From Cyanobacteriota bacterium (lineage in GTDB: Bacteria > Acidobacteriota > Vicinamibacteria > Vicinamibacterales > UBA2999): a DNA stretch of 64,000 bases. Positions 57,042 through 64,000 of this stretch are shown in pieces (the first letter of the stretch is position 1; every line of letters starts with the position of its first letter). A model generated the notes under the pieces. That model was not told where the DNA came from. It saw nothing but the letters and a program-made list of their open reading frames with translations, and ran no database searches. A program made the translations under genes and the position numbers. The DNA is taken from the NCBI GenBank assembly GCA_019752015.1, contig JAIEMQ010000007.1, positions 1 through 64,000 of the forward strand. The letters are read 5' to 3'.

Positions 57042-58109
57042 ATGAGCGCACAGACCATACTCGTCACGGGATCGTCGGGGTTGATCGGCTCCGAAGTCTG
57101 CACCTACTTCGCGCGCGAGCTTGGCTGCAACGTTCACGGTGTCGACAACAACCAGCGCGCGGTGTTCTTCGGCGAGCAGGGCGACACGCGCTGGAATCAG
57201 CAGCGCCTGCAGCGCGAGCTCAAGGGCTTCACGCATCACGAGCTCGATGTCAGGGATCGCACCGGCATCATCGAGCTGGTCGCTTCGCTGAAGCCGAAAG
57301 TCATTGTCCACGCCGCGGCGCAACCGAGCCACGATCGCGCGGCGGCGATTCCCTTCGACGACTTCGATACCAACGCCGTCGGCACGCTGAACCTGCTCGA
57401 AGCGGCGCGACGAGCCTGTCCCGAATCGCCGTTCATCCACATGTCGACCAACAAGGTCTATGGCGATGCGCCGAACCTGATTCCATTGACAGAGCTCGAG
57501 ACGCGGTGGGACTACGCCGATCCGGCGTTCGCGCACGGCATTCCCGAAACGTTCACCATCGATCAGTCAAAGCATTCGCTGTTCGGCGCATCCAAGGTCG
57601 CCTCGGACGTGATGGTCCAGGAGTACGGCCGGTATTTCAACATGCCGACGTGTTGCCTGCGCGGTGGCTGCCTCACGGGCCCGAATCACTCGGGCGTGGA
57701 GCTGCACGGCTTTCTCTCGTACCTGGTGAAGTGCAACGTCGAGCGGCGGCAGTACACCGTGTTCGGCTACAAGGGCAAGCAGGTGCGCGACAACATTCAC
57801 GCGCTTGATGTGGCGCGCTTCATTGCCGCCTTTGCATCGGCGCCGCGCATCGGCGAGGTCTACAACCTCGGCGGCGGCAAGCAGAACTCGTGCTCGATCC
57901 TCGAGGCGTTCGCGATTGCCGGGGAGATGACGGGGCAGAAGCAGGTCTACAGCTACGTCGATCAGAATCGCGCCGGCGACCACATCTGCTACTACTCCGA
58001 TCTCCGCAAAATGCGGAGCCACTATCCGGACTGGGACATCACCAGGTCGCTGACGCAGACGATGCGTGAGATCGTGGACGCCTGGCAGCTGACGCGCGCG
58101 CATGGTTGA
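57042..58109 (+). CDS. NAD-dependent sugar epimerase (CDP-tyvelose/paratose 2-epimerase-like)
   Basis: A 355-residue extended SDR. The cofactor motif TGSSGLIGS is at residues 9-17. Segments [37 protein letters not shown] and [16 protein letters not shown] are typical of the RfbE-type CDP-paratose 2-epimerase group. The usual catalytic YxxxK is here FxxxK (Phe181, Lys185, in [12 protein letters not shown]). The enzyme probably makes a nucleotide sugar for the surface glycan; the Phe may indicate a changed mechanism. ATG 57042 is preferred to GTG 57036. Confidence 0.8.
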   Translation: MSAQTILVTGSSGLIGSEVCTYFARELGCNVHGVDNNQRAVFFGEQGDTRWNQQRLQRELKGFTHHELDVRDRTGIIELVASLKPKVIVHAAAQPSHDRAAAIPFDDFDTNAVGTLNLLEAARRACPESPFIHMSTNKVYGDAPNLIPLTELETRWDYADPAFAHGIPETFTIDQSKHSLFGASKVASDVMVQEYGRYFNMPTCCLRGGCLTGPNHSGVELHGFLSYLVKCNVERRQYTVFGYKGKQVRDNIHALDVARFIAAFASAPRIGEVYNLGGGKQNSCSILEAFAIAGEMTGQKQVYSYVDQNRAGDHICYYSDLRKMRSHYPDWDITRSLTQTMREIVDAWQLTRAHG

Positions 58110-59286
58110 TGCGGTCATGCCGCGATTGCTGTATGTGGCGGATGTGCCGGTCGAGTCATCGCAACACGGCTCGGCGCTGATGTTCCGCGCGCTCGAGACC
58201 TATCCGGCCGATCGTCTGCGAATCATTGAAACCGGATGGCCGTCACAACCGGAGCGGCGCCTGGCCGGCGTCGCCTACGCGAGTTTGCCGATCGGCCGCC
58301 GGCGCTGGCTTGATTCACGGCTGCACGGGATCTATTCGGCGTGGCTGACGTGGACGGCCGGAGATCGCGCCAGTCACGTGTTGGCGTCGCTCGCGGGATT
58401 CGAGGTCGATGCCGTCGCCACGGTCGGACACGGGTTCGGCTGGATCACCGCCGCGGAAGTCGCGACACGGCTGCGTGTGCCGCTGCACGTGATCGTGCAC
58501 GACGACTGGCCAAGGCTGTCGGCGATCAGCGGCGCACTGCGGCCATGGCTCGAACGCCGGTTCGGCCGCATCTATCGCAACGCCGCCTCGCGGCTGTGCG
58601 TGTCGCCGTTCATGGCGGAGGAATACGCGCGCCGCTATGGCGCCGCCGGATCGGTGATGTATCCGTCGCGATCGAAGGACTGCCCGGTGTTCGAGCCGAA
58701 AGCGGCGCGGTCGATTGCCGGCGGCGAGATCGTGATCGGCTATGGCGGCAACAGCGGCCCCGAGATGATGGCGTGCCTGCGAACGCTGGCAGCGTCGCTG
58801 CCTGAGACTGGCGCCCGCCTGGCGATCTTCGGACCCTTCGCCGACGAGGCGCAACGCGAATTGCTCGCGCTGTCGCCGGCGATCGCGTTTCACGGCTTCG
58901 TACCGTTTCGCCAGATGATTCGCGAGCTTCGCGACATCGCCGACGTATTGTTCGTACCGATGACGTTCGCGGCGGCGGATCGCGACAATCAAACCGTGTC
59001 GTTCCCCAGCAAGCTTGCCGACTACACCGCGACCGGCTTGCCGCTGTTGATCTACGGACCGGACTACTCGTCGGCGGTGCGCTGGGCGCGCAGCTTCGAC
59101 GACGCCGCCGAGATCGTCGATCGCGAAGGCATCGACGCGTTGCGATCGGCGATCGCGCGGCTTGCCGCCGATCGCGATCGGCGAGCGGCGCTGGCGGCCC
59201 GTGCCGCGGCGATTGGGCGGCAGTGTTTCGATGCGTCGGGCGCGCGCGCGTCGCTGTCGGCGGCCCTCGCCGCCGGGCACGCGTGA
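58102..59286 (+). CDS. Glycosyltransferase (GT4-like)
   Basis: A 394-residue GT-B type enzyme. N-terminal [20 protein letters not shown], middle [20 protein letters not shown] and C-terminal [20 protein letters not shown] (the nucleotide-binding ExxxxG-like region) fit the family. It overlaps the epimerase gene by eight bases. Sugar specificity unknown. Confidence 0.8.
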   Translation: MVDAVMPRLLYVADVPVESSQHGSALMFRALETYPADRLRIIETGWPSQPERRLAGVAYASLPIGRRRWLDSRLHGIYSAWLTWTAGDRASHVLASLAGFEVDAVATVGHGFGWITAAEVATRLRVPLHVIVHDDWPRLSAISGALRPWLERRFGRIYRNAASRLCVSPFMAEEYARRYGAAGSVMYPSRSKDCPVFEPKAARSIAGGEIVIGYGGNSGPEMMACLRTLAASLPETGARLAIFGPFADEAQRELLALSPAIAFHGFVPFRQMIRELRDIADVLFVPMTFAAADRDNQTVSFPSKLADYTATGLPLLIYGPDYSSAVRWARSFDDAAEIVDREGIDALRSAIARLAADRDRRAALAARAAAIGRQCFDASGARASLSAALAAGHA

Positions 59287-60281
59287 TGCCGGGCCTGGCC
59301 GACGTCCGCGTCTACCTGTTCACGTACCGGCGCAATCACCTGCTGCCGCGCGCGTTGAACAGCCTGCTCGCGCAGACGCACACCAACTGGATCTGCGAGG
59401 TCCACAATGACGATCCCGCGGACCCGTTTCCGCGGACGCTCGTCGCGCAGGCGAACGATCCGCGGCTGATCTACGTCCCGCACGAACGCAACCTCGGCCC
59501 GACCGAGAACTTCAATCACGCGTTCAGGCCGGTGCGCGAACCGTTCGTCAGCCTGCTCGAGGACGACAACTGGTGGGAGCCCGGACTGCTGGCCGCTCTT
59601 CTCGAGGCAATTCGGCCGCACCCCTCGATCAACGTCGCGTGGGCCAACAGTCACTTGTGGCGCGAGACCGAGACCCGCGACTGGGAACGCGCCGGCACGA
59701 TCTGGCCGGTCGAGGGCCAGGAGCCCGTCACCATTTTCCATCTTCCAGATCCGCGCCAGGCCTGCCGCGCCGTGCATTCACACGGCGCGATGGTGCTGCG
59801 TGTCACGCCCGACACGATGATTCCGTCGCCGCGCTCGATGCCGATTGTCGTGATCGAGCCGGTGCGTGAGCGCGCGTATCCGGGCCCGCTGTTGCTGGTT
59901 CGTGAGCCGCTCGCCAACTTCGCGATCACCCGCGAGTCGTGGCGCACCGACACCGCCGACGAAAACATGCAGCTGCTGGTGTTGCTGGCGCTGACGTTGA
60001 TGAGGCGCTGTCCGGACACCGCCGATTTTTATTCGCGCATGTGGGCCGCGTGTTCCGGCTCTCGTGGACACAGCCAGCGCAGCCTCGTCGTCGCCGGCGC
60101 GATGGCCGGCCGGTTTTGGCGCGTGCTGACATCCGCGGCGCCGGGTGAGCTCGCGGTCGTCGCTGCGTGGGCGATTCTGAATCCGCGCCGCTTCGCGAAG
60201 CTGTTTGCGGCGCGCGAGCGCTTCGCGGAAGTATTCGAATTCCTGCAGGCCGCCGACGCGCGCGTGGCGGCGGCGTCGTGA
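59286..60281 (+). CDS. Family 2 glycosyltransferase
   Basis: A 331-residue GT-A enzyme (VYLFTYRRNHLLPRALNSLL, ICEVHNDDPADPFPR, LLEDDNWWEPGLLAALL). EDD is the likely metal-binding site. The ATG shares a base with the preceding stop (TGATG). The C-terminus has a hydrophobic helix (GELAVVAAWAIL) perhaps for membrane binding. Confidence 0.82.
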   Translation: MPGLADVRVYLFTYRRNHLLPRALNSLLAQTHTNWICEVHNDDPADPFPRTLVAQANDPRLIYVPHERNLGPTENFNHAFRPVREPFVSLLEDDNWWEPGLLAALLEAIRPHPSINVAWANSHLWRETETRDWERAGTIWPVEGQEPVTIFHLPDPRQACRAVHSHGAMVLRVTPDTMIPSPRSMPIVVIEPVRERAYPGPLLLVREPLANFAITRESWRTDTADENMQLLVLLALTLMRRCPDTADFYSRMWAACSGSRGHSQRSLVVAGAMAGRFWRVLTSAAPGELAVVAAWAILNPRRFAKLFAARERFAEVFEFLQAADARVAAAS

Positions 60282-61204
60282 GAGATCGATTGTTGACGGC
60301 GGCGCTCAACGCGGTGCCGGCGCCGCTGGCGCGGCACATGATGTTCCTGCTGCGATCGAATCCGGCGATCACGGATCGCTGGGGGCATCACGTCCGGCCG
60401 ATTCATTACTATGAGCCGCTGCCCGACTTTCGCCAGATCGCGACGGAGGAGGCCAATCGTCGACGCGAACCGGTATCGATCAACTTCGCCGTCCAGGAGC
60501 AGCGCGCGCTCGTGTCACGCCTTGGTGCTGAATACGGATCTGAGTTGCAGGCGCTTCAGTCGGACGGCTTCGACTTTCGCAACGGCTATTTCGACGGCCT
60601 GGATGCCGCGATCTATTACTCGCTGATTCGTGATCTCAAACCCCGGCGCATCATCGAAATCGGCTCGGGCTTTTCAACGCGCATCGCCGCCCGGGCGGTC
60701 GAGCACAATCACGCCGGCGGCGTCGCGGCCGAGCTGATTTGCATCGAGCCGTTCCCGCAGCCGCGCCTGACGGATGCGAAACTGCCGATGACGCTGGTGC
60801 GCGAGCGCGTCGAGCGGATCGGCCTCGAGCGGTTCGACGAGCTGCAGGCCAACGACGTGCTGTTCATCGACTCCAGCCACGTCGCGACGTTTGGCGGCGA
60901 TGTGTGCCGGGAATTCCTGGACATCCTGCCGCGCCTGAAGCGCGGCGTGTGGATTCACGTCCACGACATCTTCTTTCCGCACGATTACCCGGCAGACTGG
61001 GTGACGAAACTGCGCCGGGCCTGGAATGAACAGTATCTGCTCGAGGCGTTTCTCGCCTTCAACTCGTCGTTCGCGCCGGCGATCGCTCTGCATTGGCTGT
61101 GGTCGGATCATCGCGATGAGCTGCGCAAGCAGTGGCCTGCGGCGATCGTCGATGCCGCCGGCCCGCAGGGCCCGGCCAGTTTCTGGATGACCCGCGTTGC
61201 CTGA
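60278..61204 (+). CDS. SAM-dependent methyltransferase of the glycan cluster
   Basis: A 308-residue protein. GTG start overlaps the previous stop (GTGA). The SAM motif is IIEIGSGFSTRIAA and the acidic loop LICIEPFPQPRL; HIDSS-like (VLFIDSSHVATFGGD) follows. This fits class I methyltransferases that modify sugars or capsule O-antigen ends (Methyltransf_24 type). End modification of the chain would agree with the Wzt C-terminal domain, which reads such caps. Confidence 0.75.
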   Translation: MRDRLLTAALNAVPAPLARHMMFLLRSNPAITDRWGHHVRPIHYYEPLPDFRQIATEEANRRREPVSINFAVQEQRALVSRLGAEYGSELQALQSDGFDFRNGYFDGLDAAIYYSLIRDLKPRRIIEIGSGFSTRIAARAVEHNHAGGVAAELICIEPFPQPRLTDAKLPMTLVRERVERIGLERFDELQANDVLFIDSSHVATFGGDVCREFLDILPRLKRGVWIHVHDIFFPHDYPADWVTKLRRAWNEQYLLEAFLAFNSSFAPAIALHWLWSDHRDELRKQWPAAIVDAAGPQGPASFWMTRVA

Positions 61205-62189
61205 GGCCGCATCCCTCGATAGCGGAATTGCCGTCGTCATCGCGACGATTGGCCGCGCCGGCGCTTTGCGCGTGTGCCTCGACAGCCTCGCGAAGCAAAC
61301 GATGCGTCCCGCGGAGATCGTGGTGGTGCACAGCGGCTCCGATCCGGAGACGCGCGCGCTTTGCGAAGAGGACTGGGCGTCTCGAGGACTCCACGTCGAG
61401 TACTTCGCCTATCCGCACAAGAGCGCCGCGCTGCAGCGTGACTTCGCGGTTCGCCGCACGCGCCAGCCGCTGATCATGTTCGCCGACGACGACATGGAGT
61501 TCGAGCGTGACTGGGTCGAACAATTGCTGCGGGAGCTGATCAAGGAGCCGGGCATCGGCGCGACGATGGGCCGGATCATGAACCAGACGATCGCGGTGCC
61601 GACTGCTTTGTGGCGTTTCTATCGTCGTCTCGTGGCGAGCGCGGCTCGGGGCTTCGTGCCCGGCGCGGTGATTGGCGCGCTCGTGCCGAACGGCTTTCCC
61701 GAGGATGCGGCGGCGCCGATTCCGGCCGAATGGGTTGGCGGCTGCATCACGCTGCTGCGGAAAGACGCGTATTTGTCGGTGAACGGCTTCGCGCCGCATT
61801 TTCGCGGCAGCTCGCCGGGCGAGGATGTCGATTTGGGCTATCGCATCAGCCGGCGGTGGAAGGTCTACTACGTGCCCTCGGCGCGCTGTCTCCATCACCA
61901 GTCGCGATCGGGCAGAGAGAACATCGGACGTCATCAGTACCTCTCGATGCGATCGCGGTTCGCGTTCTGCCGTGCCAGCGCGGGGATGGGGACGCTGCGA
62001 TCGCTCTGGCACATCACGTTGTGGGCGCTGTTTCAGACCGCCAGCGAGCTGAGCCAGATCAGGCGCGGCCGCCTGCGCCGCGATTTTCTTGCCGCGATCG
62101 GCGGACGCATCCGCGGCGCCTGGTCGTGCGCCGGCTGGGATCCGACGGCGGAGCAGTTTCCCGAGTGGCATGACACGCATGTCGCGTGA
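61197..62189 (+). CDS. Family 2 glycosyltransferase
   Basis: A 330-residue GT-A enzyme: VVIATIGRAGALRVCLDSLA, FADDDMEFERDWVEQLLREL (DDD metal site), and EDVDLGYRISRRWKVYYVP with the catalytic ED. Start is TTG 61197, eight bases before the methyltransferase stop. It ends inside the next gene (20-base overlap). Confidence 0.85.
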   Translation: MPEAASLDSGIAVVIATIGRAGALRVCLDSLAKQTMRPAEIVVVHSGSDPETRALCEEDWASRGLHVEYFAYPHKSAALQRDFAVRRTRQPLIMFADDDMEFERDWVEQLLRELIKEPGIGATMGRIMNQTIAVPTALWRFYRRLVASAARGFVPGAVIGALVPNGFPEDAAAPIPAEWVGGCITLLRKDAYLSVNGFAPHFRGSSPGEDVDLGYRISRRWKVYYVPSARCLHHQSRSGRENIGRHQYLSMRSRFAFCRASAGMGTLRSLWHITLWALFQTASELSQIRRGRLRRDFLAAIGGRIRGAWSCAGWDPTAEQFPEWHDTHVA

Positions 62190-63375
62190 GGGCCGTCTGC
62201 TCGTGATCGGCGACTATCCGATCAACTATGCGAACGGCATCGGCGAGACGCTTTCGAATCTGCTCGCGGATCACCCGGACGCGACGCTGTTTCAATCGCA
62301 TCCGGACCACCTGCGGCCACTCGACGGTCAGGCCAGAGGCCGCGCGGTGACGTTCACGGTACCGCGCCGTCCGGAGGCCTGGCCCGGCTGGGCGTCGCGT
62401 TGGTATCAACCCATTCTGAAATTGCGGCAGTCGGCCGCGGAAGACGAGTTATTCAGCACGGCATCCGCGCTGATCGAACGCGAACGGATCGAAGCGGTGC
62501 TGTCGTATCCGGTCACGCCGTGGGTATTGTTCGCCGTGGTGCGATTGCGGCGCGCCTTCCCGAAAGTCCGATTCGTGTTTTACGTGATGGACGACTGGGA
62601 GGGCCATCACACGTGCTTTGGCCTGCCGTTCACCGCAAAGCGCCGCGCGGCGTTGTCGGAAATCGTCGAGACGAGCGACGCGCGATTCGCCTGCTCGCAC
62701 TTGATGGAGCAGGACTACGAGCAGCGATTCCACAATCAGTGGGACGTGCTGCACAAAGGCGTCGATGCCGGCGTACCGCTGCCGGCCGCGACGCCGTTAC
62801 GCATCGACAACATTCTCTACACCGGTGCGATGAACATGTTCCGGTTCGACGCGGTGCTGGCGTTTGCCGAGGGGCTGCACCGCTATCGCGCCAGGAGCGG
62901 CCATGACGTCACGCTGACGCTGCTTGGCCCGGAGCCCGATCGTGAATACGCGACGGCGCTGGCTCCGTACCCGTTCATCAAGACCGAGCCGTGGGTCGAC
63001 AACGAGGCGTGCCAGCGGCGGATGGCGAAGGCCGACCTGTTGTATCTGCCGCTGTCGTTCGAACGGAGGCTCGATCGGATTGCCAACCTCGCGATGCCGA
63101 CGAAGTTCTCCGAATATCTCGCCTCCGGGCGTCCGACGATCTTCCATGTGCCGCGCGAATCCGAGGTCCATGCACTCGCCGCGCAGCAGGGACTGCCGCT
63201 GACGTTGACGACGGTCGATGCGGATGCGATCGCCGCGTTCTTCGACACGCTTCGCAGCGGCGGGTTCGATGCCGCCGCATATCGCAACAAGGCGGCGGCG
63301 CTGCTGGCGGCTGAATTCGATCAGCTGGCGTTGCGGCGCCGCCTGCGAGAGGCCTGCTTTACATGCGCGTCCTGA
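62170..63375 (+). CDS. Glycosyltransferase (GT4-like)
   Basis: A 401-residue GT-B-like enzyme. The N-terminus RLLVIGDYPINYANGIGETL and C-terminal FSEYLASGRPTIFHVPRESE resemble GT4 capsule enzymes. Two ATGs (62170, 62179) are in frame; either is inside the previous gene. It overlaps the following gene by 13 bases. Confidence 0.8.
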   Translation: MTRMSREGRLLVIGDYPINYANGIGETLSNLLADHPDATLFQSHPDHLRPLDGQARGRAVTFTVPRRPEAWPGWASRWYQPILKLRQSAAEDELFSTASALIERERIEAVLSYPVTPWVLFAVVRLRRAFPKVRFVFYVMDDWEGHHTCFGLPFTAKRRAALSEIVETSDARFACSHLMEQDYEQRFHNQWDVLHKGVDAGVPLPAATPLRIDNILYTGAMNMFRFDAVLAFAEGLHRYRARSGHDVTLTLLGPEPDREYATALAPYPFIKTEPWVDNEACQRRMAKADLLYLPLSFERRLDRIANLAMPTKFSEYLASGRPTIFHVPRESEVHALAAQQGLPLTLTTVDADAIAAFFDTLRSGGFDAAAYRNKAAALLAAEFDQLALRRRLREACFTCAS

Positions 63376-64000
63376 TCCTCGGCGGTTCGGGCATGCTCGG
63401 CCACAAGCTGCTGCAGGGGCTGCGCAAAGCGGGGCACGAGGTGAGCTGCACGGTTCGCGAGACGCAGCCATCGCCGCTCTCGCGGCTGCCGCTGTTCGCG
63501 TCGCACGTGTTCTGGGGGATCGACGTGATCGACTGGCCGTCGCTGCGCGCGCTGCTGCGGGCCCATCAGCCCGACGTGGTGATCAATGCCGTCGGCATCA
63601 TCAAGCAGCGGCAGCTGGCGACGTCCGCCATCCCGTCGATTCAGATCAACGCGTTGTTGCCACATCAACTCGCCGAAACGCTGTCGGCCTGGAACGGCCG
63701 CCTGATTCACTTCTCGAGCGACTGCGTGTTCAGCGGCGATCGCGGCAACTACACCGAAGCCGACAACTGCGACGCCGACGATCTCTACGGCCGCAGCAAG
63801 TTCCTCGGCGAGGTGACGGGCGCGGCGAACGCCGTCACGCTGCGCAGCTCGATCATCGGGCGCGAGCTGCAGCATCACCAGTCGCTGCTCGACTGGTTCC
63901 TGTCGAACAATCATCGCGAGGTCAAGGGCTTCACGCGCGTGATCTATTCCGGGTTGACGACCAATGAGTTCAGTGCGGTGGTCAACCGCATCATCACGCG
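63363..64000 (+). CDS. RmlD-like sugar-nucleotide reductase/epimerase (partial)
   Basis: The start of a gene that runs off the window (about 212 residues seen). The extended SDR Rossmann motif GGSGMLGHKLL is at residues 7-17; the catalytic YGRSK is present (DDLYGRSKFLGE) after SSDCVFSGDRGNYTE. This is the dTDP-4-dehydrorhamnose reductase group, so rhamnose or a related 6-deoxy sugar may be a component of the glycan. The ATG overlaps the preceding gene by 13 bases. Confidence 0.82.
   Translation, partial: MRVLILGGSGMLGHKLLQGLRKAGHEVSCTVRETQPSPLSRLPLFASHVFWGIDVIDWPSLRALLRAHQPDVVINAVGIIKQRQLATSAIPSIQINALLPHQLAETLSAWNGRLIHFSSDCVFSGDRGNYTEADNCDADDLYGRSKFLGEVTGAANAVTLRSSIIGRELQHHQSLLDWFLSNNHREVKGFTRVIYSGLTTNEFSAVVNRIIT

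Overview
The window is one contiguous, GC-rich bacterial chromosome segment with densely packed genes, many of them joined by ATGA, GTGA or TGATG overlaps. Several features point to Acidobacteriota, probably the Vicinamibacteria branch: a VWFA protein of the acidobacterial TIGR03436 type, a PadR regulator beside a collapsed acidobacterial-type MacB permease (ADOP), a Gram-negative envelope (Omp85, TamB, Wza-type exporter), and many short word-like repeats between genes. This placement is an inference from gene content, not from a marker-gene tree.

Layout, left to right. 1-1640: the tail of a probable sortase substrate, a secreted VWA protein and a class D-like sortase. 1725-11467: a biotin carboxylase/biotin carrier pair coupled to TamB, an Omp85 protein with seven POTRA domains by my count, and a SurA-like periplasmic protein. 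11488-15733: a CAAX-type membrane protease, an NtrC-type regulator with its histidine kinase, and a lipoprotein. 15906-19779: two coupled mini zinc-ribbon proteins, then a B12-dependent ribonucleotide reductase behind a promoter with NrdR-like boxes. 19871-28241: CotH kinase, metallophosphoesterase, RecQ, a PadR/ADOP remnant, RraA-like, alpha/beta hydrolase, DUF547 and SDR genes. 28201-34858: an amino-acid permease, an MrfA/MrfB-type DNA repair pair and a short-chain fatty acid transporter.

34883-50204 is mostly on the minus strand. It holds ribosomal protein bL31, a cardiolipin synthase-like protein, a FitAB/VapBC-type toxin-antitoxin pair, the two putrescine genes aguA and aguB, and the housekeeping block rho, engB, lon, clpX, clpP, tig and tRNA-Leu(UAG). 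An SGNH-fold gene on the opposite strand sits between tig and clpP. A methyltransferase and a Dam-type adenine methylase follow. 51191-64000 is one long plus-strand surface polysaccharide cluster: EF-hand lipoprotein, outer-membrane barrel, Wza-like exporter, ABC exporter (Wzm/Wzt type), four or five glycosyltransferases, two sugar-nucleotide enzymes and a methyltransferase. It runs off the right edge.

The most unusual theme is the repeats. At least ten loci carry tandem copies of a locus-specific word of about 5-27 bases. Several are arranged as an inverted pair of arms. Many touch a gene start or lie inside a reading frame, where they supply signal-peptide, linker or N-terminal codons (the VWA protein, the SurA-like protein, an Omp85 loop, the fatty acid transporter, aguA, rho, and an 84-base hairpin element in mrfB). 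No CRISPR array, prophage or complete insertion sequence was seen.
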